Positions 54,272-64,000 of a stretch of DNA of 64,000 nt are shown in pieces; positions within the stretch are counted from its first letter, which is position 1; the number at the start of each line of letters is the position of its first letter. The DNA lies in contig JBAKBP010004293.1 of the NCBI GenBank assembly GCA_037953745.1, positions 37,501-101,500 on the forward strand, read 5' to 3'. A program made the position numbers and the translations under genes. The stretch comes from Lithodes maja (taxonomy: Eukaryota > Arthropoda > Malacostraca > Decapoda > Lithodidae). Under the pieces are notes generated by a model. The model was not told where the DNA came from. It saw nothing but the letters and a program-made list of their open reading frames with translations, and did no database searches.

Positions 54272-54650
54272 AAAATCTATCTATCTATTGCCAGACACCT
54301 TACTCCCCTTAATGGGGGTGGCCATACACAAAAAGCCCCCAAGCGGACCTATCCCTTGTAAGAGGGACAACCGATGCCAGTTTACTGAAGGACTTACAGG
54401 TCCGTCCAACTCCGAGGCCTTTTATGTATTTTTTAGCTCTATTTTTCTACAGTGGTGTGCGGCTAATCCATCCACTAACCTGCTTCACCCTAAGGTAGCA
54501 GTACGGATTTATATAAGGTTTACTCCCCTAGACAGGTTGCCGGCCAAGACTGACAAGTCCCCTCCACCCGGATTTTTATAAGGTTATCTCTTCTAGATGA
54601 GTTGCCGACCAAGGCTAACGAGTCCCATCCACCCGTAATTAGGTTATAAA
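54272..54650 (-). mobile_element. Element sharing the RTE 3' tail (possible SINE)
   Basis: It begins on the plus strand with an A-run and ATCTATCTATCTATTGCCAG, then 'acc.tactccccttaatgggggtggcc'. That resembles the 3' end of the RTE LINE ('ctatctattgcctgacgcc..gatccccgaaggggtggcc', 33890-33930) but not its coding part. Two related blocks of about 65 bp ('gttgccg.ccaag.ct..c.agtcc..tccaccc') follow at 54536 and 54600. A SINE or truncated relative mobilised by an RTE machinery would explain this. No tRNA-like head was identified. Confidence 0.5.
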
Positions 54651-55730
54651 TATAACAATATGATGAGTGAGGCCTGACTTGAGGTGAAGTATGGGATATA
54701 ACATCTGTGAGAGTTAAGCATGTGATAAATAATAAGTAAAGAAACAAATTTACTACTGTACACTACCAAATGATTTATCATCGTTTTTGCACCGTATTAA
54801 TTCAAAATCCAAATCCGGATTGCATTTACGTTTAGTTCAGCGGGACCGTATTAATTAATTGATTAATGGTCTAGCGGATGCGGAGGACAACGATTAAGAG
54901 ATGTGTTTACGAAAGTAGATAATTATTAGCGATGCCCACCACTGGTGGGCATATATGGCAACAGTGTAAGAATGACAGGGGATATGAAGTAGGGGTACCG
55001 TCCAAAAAAAAATCCTTAGTATCACCGAGGCAGGCAGCCTGTGAGGACGACTCTTGGGCCCTTTAATTATAATGTAAAACTTGCAAAATAAACAAATCAA
55101 AACTGGGATGATATAAGATAAATGTAAAGAACTAATCAAAATCGATATGTGGAAATAACGCTTGATAAAATAACATTTTGAAATAAAAGAACACAATCCA
55201 CCACATAAGGTGTACACAACTACATGAGCAAGTCAATTTGGTTCCCAAGCAAACTGATCGCACATATAACAAATCAGACACCTGCCACGTTTGCCCTGTA
55301 GGCCAGAAATATAAGCCATTTTTTATGGAATGCAGTGATTCTCAGTGCTTGTATAACCCACCTGATCGAACATTTGCGTTTGTTTCTATTTCATCAATTA
55401 CAATGGAGTGCATTGAGAAAACATCTCTTAACACTTCGCGTCCGAGGAAAAGGTCGAAAGTAGCTACAAGGTGCCGTTGTAAAGGATTTATCCCTCAATA
55501 CCTTCACCTTCGGTTTTAGGCATCAACAAGAACAAGATCTCTAACACTGTTGATAGATTGATAGATAAAAGGTTCTATATGGTGGGCCGAGTTGGTATTA
55601 GTTTATTCAAGTACATTGGGGTTTGTAATTGATGATTAATGTTAAGAACAGGGTGTTACCGGTACTTATTACTGAATAGGCCGAGCTGGCTGTTAACCGT
55701 GCCACCAATGCAATAACTAATTGATATATA
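54651..55730. other. Spacer without a firm gene
   Basis: A palindrome TGCCCACCACTGGTGGGCA (near 54935) resembles two hAT ends back to back. A 93-aa frame at 55238-55516 contains several Cys residues (CHVCPVGQKY, MECSDSQCLY) and a basic end (RPRKRSKVATRCRCKG), but I recognise no family and do not call it a gene. Confidence 0.45.
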
Positions 55731-56805
55731 CAGTAAACTTCCGTTAATCCGAAGGGCAGCGGACCGGCCCTCGTTCGGATTAGTGGATTTTTCGGATTAT
55801 CGGACTTTACCCCTATGAACCTGTGTATGACGAAAACATCGAGACATTAGGCCACCCAAATGACACAATGGTGCACACACACATATCATATGTTCATGAA
55901 ATCACTTCAAAAGTTTACCATTGTCATTGTAGCCTATTACCTACTTCAAAACATTCAGATTAATGGTCAAAGGAATCTGCTGATATAAACGTCTTCTTCT
56001 TCTCAGATCAGATCAGATGTTGTTCGGGAAGTAATGCCTTAACAACGGCACTTCCCTGAGAGGTTCTTGTAATTTTCCTTTTGTTTTCTTCTTCCGTCTA
56101 CTAGCAAGTTTGTCTTGCTCTTTAAGATCAGATGTGGTTCGGGAAGTAATGCCTTAACAACGGCACCTCCCTGAGAAGTTCTTGTAATTTTCCTTTTGTG
56201 ATTTTCCTTTTGTGATGTGCTCTGTTATATTATATTGTATTGAAAGCACCCTTGTCTTGTTGTCTTGAAAGCACCCTTGGGACGCTCCGATCACTGAACT
56301 ATAAATAGTAGCGTATCGGAACGTCCAAAGGTGCGTTTTCAAGCTCAAGGCTAATACATCCAAAGGTGCATTTTCAAGCTCAAGACTGAATGTGCTTGCA
56401 GAAAATGCGGTGCAAGCCAGTAGCGCATCGGAGCGTCCCAAGGATGCGTTCAAGAGCAAAACAAACTCTCTAGCAGACGATGTGGAAGAAGAAGAAGAAG
56501 GTGTTTACGTTTATATCAGTAGCTTCCTTTGACCATTAATCTGAATGTTTTGAAGTAGGTAATAGGCTACAATGACAATGGTAAACTTTTATAGTGAATT
56601 CATGAACATATGATATGTGTGTGCTCCATTATGTGTCATTTGAGTGGCCTAATGCCTCAAAAAGGGGACGTTGGGACTTCTTGAAATTCGGACCAACTTC
56701 TTGAAATTCGGACCATTGGGAGAATTCGGATTTGGCCTCAAATTGAAAAATTCGGACTATTGGGAGATTCGAATCATCGGTCGTCGGATTAACGGACTTT
56801 TACTG
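55731..56805. mobile_element. Tigger-derived MITE, copy 2
   Basis: 1075 bp with TA duplications (55729-55730, 56806-56807), the same ends as the copy at 51909 and as the full Tigger. The interior is the same long inverted repeat, enlarged by extra tandem blocks: the segment with 'gttcgggaagtaatgcctta' occurs twice (about 56022 and 56134) where copy 1 has it once. The 101-aa minus frame 56154-56459 lies within the hairpin. Confidence 0.9.
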
Positions 56806-56807
56806 TA

Positions 56808-57190
56808 TACAGGTATATTTTTTCTACCACAAAACTATTTAGTGTAATCATTTACCAAACGTTTCCACCCATTTGCGTAATAAGTGTTGTGGGGCGCTCA
56901 TAAAGCGATACTGAAACCAACCTTCAAAATATTTTTTTTTATGTAGGTCAGTCTAAAAACTGGGCAGCTTGTGAATGCTCGCATAAACTACCCACCCACC
57001 CCCAGAGCTCGAAAGGGTTAAGGGGAGAGTTTGACAAAAACATGGTCATGCCGTATTCACTTTAAATATGCATTAATCACTTTCATATTTATAGTATGAT
57101 GAAATGACAACATATACATGAATATAAGACCTCATACTGCCTTCTACCCACCCCCATTTAGGGGGCAGTGCCCCCCACCCAGTTTTTAAA
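56808..57190. other. Spacer with a GC hairpin
   Basis: No gene. A GGGGGGCAGTGCCCCCC hairpin lies near 57160, of the same kind as those near 16.8, 17.1, 20.2, 20.8 and 26.0 kb. Confidence 0.5.
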
Positions 57191-57220
57191 ATGATACTAT
57201 TCGGTTAGTATCATATTAAT

Positions 57221-59010
57221 ATGGGTAATAGTACTGAGAGTATGCCTATAACTCCTGTGGAGTCTACTGGGACTGTTGCTTCTCCTTTTTTAGAATTAAT
57301 GGGGGACATGAAGGCAATGTTGTCCAACATAGCACGTGCCATGGAGGTCCAGCACAAAACGATGCAAACCATAATGGCAGACAAACAAACAATGGGGGTA
57401 CCAGGCTACAAGCCCCAAAAAACAATACCAGTGCCAACCCAAGTATACCCCTGGGTAAATACAGTACTGTACCAGTTCCAGTACAAAGAGTCTATAGAAT
57501 GCTTTCTGATGGCAAACATACAAGGACGCTACCCTAAATCTAAACGAAGTAAGGTGACATTTATTTCTGAAATAGCCCAAACTGAGGACCACGCGTTCAT
57601 TGCCCTGACAGAGTCGCACCTTAAGGATATCAATAATGTAGAAATTACTGTGCAAAAACACAGATATCTTACACTCATACTCAAACAGTGAGGTGGAAAT
57701 TCTCATCATTCACATTAAAAAAGTTATCAATAGTCCTGGTAAACCTATATCGTCCCCCATTCTGCAGCAAGGAAAAATGTATCGATGCAATGACAAAACT
57801 GAGTGAAACTCTGGAGGTCATGCCACCCCCACTTAATGATCAGCTGGTTACCGGAGATTTTAACAACTTCCCCATCATCAAATGGCCGCAGGGTTCCATT
57901 GAAGGAGGAAGCCGAGAAGACCAAGACCAAGCCAGGGCATTATTGGATCTCGCAGAACAGTACTTCCTCTCACAAGAAATCAAGGAACCAACCAGAGGGA
58001 ATAATACCTTGGACTTACTGTTCTCAAATAACCACAAGATCGTACACGGATACAGTACAGTACTGAGAAAACAACTCTCTCAGACCATAATCTTATACCA
58101 GTGCATGAGCAAGGAGAGACCAGGAGTAAATAAAAGGATAGCAGAGCAACAGAAAAATACCGGGTTCCGGACTCTCAACTACAACAGTGAGGCTGCTGAT
58201 TGGGTAAGCCTATGTTCAATTCTTCAAGAGGTTGTTTGGGACCTTACACTACAACATCAAGACCCAGACAACATGCTGAAGACACTGACACTGTACTCGG
58301 GCTATGCCAAGTTCACATTCCACAACTGCAGAAGAAAAATTCTAAACATCAAAGAATACCACAAGACAGAAAAATATTGATAAAGAAGAGGGCGTCACTA
58401 AACAAGCAACTCACGTCTACCATAAATGAGGAGAGGAAGCGGGCCATTGAATCTCATCTCTTCAGAATAGAACAGGATATATGCAAATCTCATGACCAAC
58501 AAAGGAGCAGAGAGGAATCCAAGGCTGTCTCGAACATAAACTAAAATCCAAAGTATTTCTTCAAATATGTCAAGAAATATTCAACAACGAGTACCCCCAC
58601 TGGCCCACTTACCAGTTACCACCCCTGAAGGTCACATGGAAGAAGACCCCAAACAAATCTGCAACATCCTGGCAAATAATACAGCAAAATATTCAGCTCT
58701 CCTGATAAAACAAAAGTTTTGCAGGATCCCCCAATCGTCTTCCTCCCAACAGTTGAAAATCACCAACCCACAATCCAAGATATTGAATTCACGGAGGAAG
58801 ATATAATTAACGCAATAAAGGAACCGAAACTCAACGCAGCTGCTGGACCAGATGGTATACCAACTGCCATCCTCATAAACTGCTCACTGGATACCGGGAT
58901 AGTTCCTGCAGAAACAAAAAAAGGTATCATAACTCCTGTACACAAGGGGGGAGGACGAGGGTTAGCAGAGAATTACAGACCAGTCAAACAAACTACTGTA
59001 CTGTACATCC
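57221..59010 (+). pseudogene. LINE family C: endonuclease and partial RT, decayed
   Basis: The first frame (57221-57691) has a coiled N-terminus, then the endonuclease start (ANIQGRYPKSKRSKVTFISE, FIALTESHL). A shift near 57670 leads to 57688-58380 with VLVNLYRPPFCSKEKC, VTGDFNNFPIIKWP and EPTRGNNTLDLLFSNN. Basic linker pieces follow (about 58200-58640) in other frames. An RT start lies at 58719-59060: FTEEDIINAIKEPKLNAAAG, PDGIPTAIL, ETKKGIITPVHKGG and ENYRPV. Sequence then leaves the family near 59010, so the catalytic RT box is missing. CR1/L2-like by endonuclease wording; clade uncertain. Confidence 0.8.
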
Positions 59011-59284
59011 ACCACATCCTCTCATTAGCCACAAAGTGCTATAGGTGGGTACTGTATTAAGGAAAGCTGGTACTCCTGTTTCACCACCTGGCCTCCCTAG
59101 CTGATCCTTTCCGTGCTTCATGTAAACAGGGTTTGCCCTTCTAAGCACCTCTCTCTTTCAATACACTACATTACAAACGCCTTACATACTACACTTGCTT
59201 TTCAAAACAAAATATAATGATGACGCTAATACGACCTGACTCGGGAGTCCCCTGGAGGGGGACCAGAAATGCCCCCATCGGTTT

Positions 59285-59605
59285 GGCCCCAGGCACCAAT
59301 TAAAATGCTCTGGACCACTACCTTCTACTTTTACTATAAATTTCTGCAACATTCGTGGCCTTTCCTCTAACTTGCACTCTTTTGAACACCACCTTTCCTC
59401 TGCCAACCCTGATCTTCTCTTTCTCACCAAAACCTACTTGTCTGGGACTACTGACAGCAAACCCTTCTCTGTATCCTCCTACTATCCCTATCCTTATTTC
59501 AAATCCAAAAGTTAATGCTGTGTGCACGTATGCAACAATCTTTCTTGCCATCGTGTTCCAAATTTTGACTTATGAATGCTCAACTCTCTGGCTTAAGCTT
59601 TCTTG
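59285..59605 (+). pseudogene. LINE family A, endonuclease N-terminal fragment
   Basis: The plus strand reads FCNIRGLSSNLHSFEHHLSS, ANPDLLFLTKTYLS and PFSVSSYYPYPYF. A shift near 59513 leads to 'ggctgtgtgcacgtatgcaa..' (VCVRTQQS-like). This is the start of an AP endonuclease. It ends directly at the poly-T of the next LINE. It may be an older family A copy into which the minus-strand copy inserted. Confidence 0.65.
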
Positions 59606-59610
59606 TCTAT

Positions 59611-60422
59611 TTTTTTTTTTTTTTTTTCTATGTGATTGAGGGAGGCAAAAGGCATAACTGCCTATAGCGAGTGCCTCCCCCATAGTTGAAAGTGACAGGG
59701 CCAAAATCAAGGGAGGTTCGAGCCAAAATGCCTGGACACACAGAGTTTGAAGCAATTTAAGTCATAGGAAGAGGGAAAGACTGATTCTGGGAGAGAGTTC
59801 CAGAGCTCAGCTGTTGAGTAGAAGAAAGTTTGAGAGTTATGTTTCACTCTTGGGTTGGAGAGTTGCACAGTAGGGGTGGGATTGAGTTGCAAGACGGGTA
59901 GCACGTGCCCTACGTAAAGGAGGTGGTATGCACTGGGATAGCTCTGAGGAACACTGATTATTAAAGTAGCGATAGAATAGCGATAGAGATGCAACATTGC
60001 GGCGGAGAGAGAGAGATTGCAGAGACTTGGTGAGTGGACGGGAGTTAATGATACGAAAGGCCTTCCTTTCAACTTTGTCTAGGAGAGCGGTGTGAGAGGA
60101 ACCTCCCCACACATGTGAACAATACTCAATACAAGGGAGCACTATGCCCCTGTGCAGGGGAAAAGAACCCCCTAAGGCGGTTGAGCACACCCAGCTTCTG
60201 GGAGGCTGCCTTAGCAAGACTGGTAATATGGTCCTTCCAAATGAGAGCAGAAGAAAAAGAGACACCAAGAATATTGAGAGAAGATGAAGGGTTGATTTTC
60301 GTATTGTTGAAGAATAAGGGATAGTCCGCTGGGAGATCCTGACGGGTAGATAGATGGAGAAATTGGGTTTTGGAAGCATTAAAGTTAACAAGGTTTTCGC
60401 ACAACACAAAAAACACCCACAT
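59611..60422 (-). pseudogene. LINE family A 3' part, poly(A)-tailed
   Basis: The minus-strand 3' end has a poly(A) tail (T-run 59611-59627) after the conserved 3' UTR. Upstream coding reads CENLVNFNASKTQFLHLSTR, ILGVSFSSALIWKDHI, VLNRLRG, VLPCIEYCSHVWGGSSHTAL and KAFRIINSRPLTKSLQSL. This is the region after the RT catalytic box in Jockey-like LINEs. Frames change at least twice (60422-60126, 60493-59837 and 60072-59707). It is 5'-truncated at 60422, where LINE B begins. The same tail occurs at 24079-24186. Confidence 0.85.
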
Positions 60423-63400
60423 TTCATAATTTCACCACCATCAGACAAGACCGGTCTGTCGGCGGGGACGGTGGACTCATCACCCTGGTACACAAAGAAA
60501 TATCATACATAGTAACCAGTGTACAAACCAAATCCCTCCTCCCCCCAAATGATAACACAACAGAAATACAATCAATTAAAATACGCACTGGCAACAAATC
60601 CAACATAACCATCATAAACACATACATCCCTCCCCAAACATCCCCTACAGTACCAAATGAATACAGACCACACTTACAACACATCACAAACACCCCACAC
60701 ATCATCCTGGGTGGTGACTTCAACGCCAAGACGTCGGCCTGGTTTGTCGACAACCCCGACACAGAAAGAGGGCTGGTACTACAAAACCAAACAGATAAAC
60801 TCATCATCCTTAACGACATCCATCAACATAGCCATATTCCTCACCAAGCCCTCTATAACCCATCATCTCCAGACATCACCTTTTGCTCCCCAGAACTCGC
60901 CCCCACAACATCCTGGAGGGTGGTCAGAACCTTAGGCTCTGACCACCTCCCGATCATTATCACCACCAAAACCAGACTCACCCCAGCTAGCCACAAACAC
61001 ACATACACCAATTATAAAAGAGCTAACTGGGAAGCATTCACAAATGAGACAGAACAACACTTCACAACTCTAAACAGTACACCCATCACTAACATCAACA
61101 ATGCTGTACACATACTCAATAAAACTCCAAAACGCTGACAAGAAACACATTCCAAGAGGTAACAGAAAAAGACACAACCCCAACTTCACACCAGAAATTC
61201 AAAACCTCATCAGACAACGCGACATACTGAAACACTCCCCAGCACCCCACACACAAGACATCACACAACAAATTCAAGCACTCAACACCCAAACTAACAA
61301 CAAAATACAAGAACAACAAAAACTAAATTGGAATAACTTCCTACAAACACTTGATCACAAAACAAACTCCAAAACACTCTACAAAACACTAAACAGCATC
61401 ACACTTTCCAACAGCAACACAACACAATCACATGCTGCAATCACAACAACAAACTCTACTCCTTCATGTAAACAACAAGCAAACACTCTCATCAATCACT
61501 TCTCACATGTCAGCCACCTAAAACCTCACAAAGACGACCGACGTGTCATCCGACGTAAGAGACAATTCCCCACAGACCCTGACTATACACCCTTCACGGC
61601 TTCACCAATCACCAGACAAAGCATATCATCAACAATCTCAAGCACTCACCCGCCTGTGGCCTAGACGACATAAGCAACATACACCTCAGACACCTGGGAC
61701 CACAAGGCATACAAGCACTCACTAACATATCAAACTACAGCTATTCACACAACACAATACCAGACATTTGGAAGCATGGTATCATCATCACATTCCCCAA
61801 ACCCAACAAAGACCCCACGCTACCCTCCTCGCACCGCCCCATCACACTCCTTTGCTCCCCCTCCAAAGTCATGGAACGCCTAGTATTACAACTAATTACA
61901 CCTGACCTACCCCTAGCTCCAACACAACATGGCTTTAGACCACTGCACTCCACAAACATTCTTCTCACAGACCTTACACAAAGAGCTTTTGATGGCATCA
62001 ACTCAGCTAGACCACCACACAGATCACTATTAGCCACACTCGACATTAGTAAAGCCTTCGATGCCATCCCCCGCCACAACCTAACAAACAAAATCTACAA
62101 CACAAACATGCTCAACAACACAAAAAGGTGGCTGGCCAACTTCCTAGCAGGCAGATGTGCACACGTATCTTTTGCCGGTCAGTCATCTAAAATCAGAAAC
62201 TTTCCAAACGGAGTCCCACAAGGATCCGTCCTATCGCCCGCACTCTTCAATCTGTACATGCACGATATAACTACACCCAATACGCCCCAAATAAACTTAG
62301 CCTCCTATGCAGATGACATAACACTCACATGCACACACCATGACCCAAAAAGAGCAACAGATCTCCTTCAACCCTATCTCAACACACTACATGGCTGGTG
62401 CACTACAAACAGACTTAATCTAGCCCCAGCCAAATCCACCGCAACCCTGCTCACAAGTTGGACAGAACACGAATACATCCCTCAACTCACCATAAACAAC
62501 ACACCCCTAACACATACACACACACCCAAAATCCTAGGAGTAACATATGATACTCATATGACATTCAAACAGCACACCACAAACATTAAAAAGAAACTGT
62601 CACCCAGACTTAACGCCCTCAGGTCACTTGCTCACACAAAATTTGGACACAACAAAGAAACTACCACCACAGTATATAAACAATACATAAGATCAGTGAT
62701 GGAATACGCAAGCCCAGCCTGGGCTTCTAACCTAGCTGAAACACATCATAAGACCTTACAGACTATTCAAAACAAAGCCCTGAAGATCATTACAGGCTGC
62801 ACAGCTACTGCACCCACAGATCACCTACATCAAGAAACCAAAATCCTCAAAGTCAAAGACCATCTGGACATGAGAGGCACTCAATTCCTGGCAGCAGCCT
62901 CCACGAACCAAGACCACCCACTAAACTACATGGCAACACACCCACAGACACCAAGAAATATCAAAACAACACCTAGCACACGGTATCACACACATTTATT
63001 GTCCTCACTCCCTCCCTGCCCACCCCGAACCAACTTCCAGAAGCACATCCATACTCATATCTCTCGCCGATCCATCCACTCACTCACAGACAACACGCAG
63101 CTGCATGCACGACCTCCCGAAATCCATCCTTCCGAATCCTCCCTTCCTCGCGAGGACAGAGTCCACCTGGCCAGGCTGAGATGCGGACACCATCCAGCTC
63201 TCCTGAGCTATCAGAAGAGACTGGATGACTCCGTTGTCGACGCCTGCCCGGGATGTAACACAGCACCCCATACCATTAAGCACATCATAGAAGACTGCAT
63301 TTCACACAACCACTTACGCCAACAACACAATCTACACTCAATGAGAGCTCTGTGGGAAAGACCGATCGTGGCCATGGCCTTCCTCAGGGACTCGGGGCTG

Positions 63401-63443
63401 TTCGGCCAGGCAGCTTAGGGAACAACAACAACAACAACAAGGT
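60423..63443 (+). mobile_element. LINE family B, nearly complete coding region
   Basis: A plus-strand LINE with endonuclease, RT and a C-terminal Cys/His motif, ending three bases after its stop in a (CAA)n tail (63421-63441). It is 5'-truncated, or interrupted by LINE A, at 60423. No ORF1 is seen. Tail type and C-terminal motif fit the I/Jockey group, without a firm clade. Confidence 0.85.
60433..63418 (+). pseudogene. LINE B ORF2: endonuclease plus RT, two frameshifts
   Basis: The endonuclease (60433-61135) reads FTTIRQDRSVGGDGGLITLV, INTYIPPQTSP, ILGGDFNAKTSAW and LGSDHLPIII. A shift near 61110-61135 moves to 61101-61664 (NADKKHIPRGNRKRHNPNFT). A second near 61640-61660 moves to the frame through CGLDDISNIHLRHLG and FPKPNKDPTLPSSHRPITLL. 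RT continues in 61871-63418: QHGFRPLHSTNILL, LDISKAFDAIPRHN, GVPQGSVLSPALFNLYM and YADD (62306-62317). The C-terminus has RLRCGHHPALLSYQKRL and CPGCNTAPHTIKHIIEDC, a CCHC-like motif common in I-group LINEs. The last 515 codons are unbroken. Confidence 0.9.
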
Positions 63444-63574
63444 TTCCTCTGCCCCAATTGGAAATAGTATTTAGATCAGAATTTAAGAGTGCTATGACTT
63501 CATTACATTTGTCGTTGAGGGATTGCTGGCTGTGGCGTTTTGAAAAACTAATGGAGTAGTGTAAGGTTGAGTCG

Positions 63575-64000
63575 TCTATCAATCTATTGCCAGATGCCGT
63601 GATCCCCATAGCAGTGGGCTCGAATGAAACGGCCCCATTCACTTCGGTCCCCAGTCAGTCGACACCCCTCCTCCAATCCAGCACCACTTTCACGCATATA
63701 CTTCTTAACTCCATCCTTCCACTTCTCACTCGGTCTACCTCTCCCTCTCTGTCCTTCCACCTCACTTTCGTATACTCTCTTAGTTATTCTCTCGCTTCCC
63801 ATATGTTCCACATGGCCGAACCATCTCAAGGTGTTCCTTTTCACACTTAATAGCACATCTACATCCACACCACACCTCACCTCTCGTACTTCCTCATTCG
63901 TCTGTCCATCCTTCCATATAACTCTGGACGCACTTCTCAAGTAACTCATTTCCACCCCTCTCACTCTTGGTTTGTCTCTCTACCAACGTCCATGCTTCGC
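63575..64000 (-). pseudogene. RTE LINE copy, 3' end, runs off the window
   Basis: The minus strand starts (3' side) with 'caatctattgccagatgccgtgatcccc' and encodes, at 63964-63584, MRGVEMSYLRSASRVIWKDG, TLRWFGHVEHMGSERITKRV and GRGRPSEKWKDGV. This is the same C-terminal domain as the RTE at 33897-34466, with substitutions. More of the element probably lies beyond 64000. Confidence 0.85.

Noticed and set aside
54930..54950. Palindrome TGCCCACCACTGGTGGGCA as a complete hAT element
   Set aside because: It is only two hAT-like ends with nothing between; it may be an excision scar or chance, with no target duplication seen.
59285..60422. Twin-priming inversion of one LINE A copy
   Set aside because: In twin priming the inverted 5' part lies at the end opposite the poly(A). 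Here the endonuclease piece abuts the poly(A) side, so two separate copies fit better.

Overview
This is eukaryotic DNA, most likely from an arthropod and plausibly a decapod crustacean. A short interstitial (TTAGG)n tract, the arthropod telomere repeat, lies near 17.17 kb. The mix of CR1, RTE, DIRS, Tigger, piggyBac and hAT elements, and AT-rich spacers full of TAGGCCTAGGC-type sequence, fit the same group. The assignment is an inference; no species marker is present. I find no confident host gene, rRNA or functional tRNA. Almost everything recognisable is a transposable element (TE), so the window reads as a graveyard of nested insertions with a few elements that still look intact.

Layout. 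1-5.6 kb: unassigned spacer with a solo LTR (843-1229), an AT-rich inverted-repeat element and a tRNA-like SINE head. 5.6-11.1 kb: a tandem satellite split by a 2.4-kb composite LTR element (5952-8367) that carries four 450-bp LTRs, one of them inverted, plus a gag fragment. 11.4-11.9 kb: a decayed retropepsin-like piece. 12-15.5 kb: a nearly complete CR1 LINE on the minus strand. 16-20.4 kb: a second solo LTR, then an intact-looking Tigger/pogo transposon (17295-20036) encoding a 681-aa transposase. 20.4-33 kb: LINE tails, paired TTAA elements, a hAT element, a hairpin MITE (short non-autonomous inverted-repeat element) and unclassified ORFs. 33.6-47 kb: a DIRS-type tyrosine-recombinase retrotransposon region. 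Its possible 5' intron contains an RTE LINE, and its RNase H domain is split by a piggyBac element with an intact 962-aa transposase. 47-57 kb: MITEs derived from the piggyBac and Tigger families, mixed with LINE remnants. 57-64 kb: four degraded LINEs and the 3' end of another RTE copy running off the window.

How the pieces relate. The Tigger and piggyBac copies are possible autonomous sources for MITEs in the same window that share their termini: two Tigger-derived and two piggyBac-derived. Insertion order can be read from nesting. The DIRS element decayed first and piggyBac then entered it. The composite LTR element entered the satellite after the array had formed. A Tigger MITE entered an older pogo-like element. 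Two copies of one LINE 3' end act as empty sites for each other's insertions (a piggyBac MITE and a hAT element), which fixes those element ends to the base. Most LINE ORFs are broken by one to three stops or small indels. Some indels lie in homopolymers and could be assembly errors.
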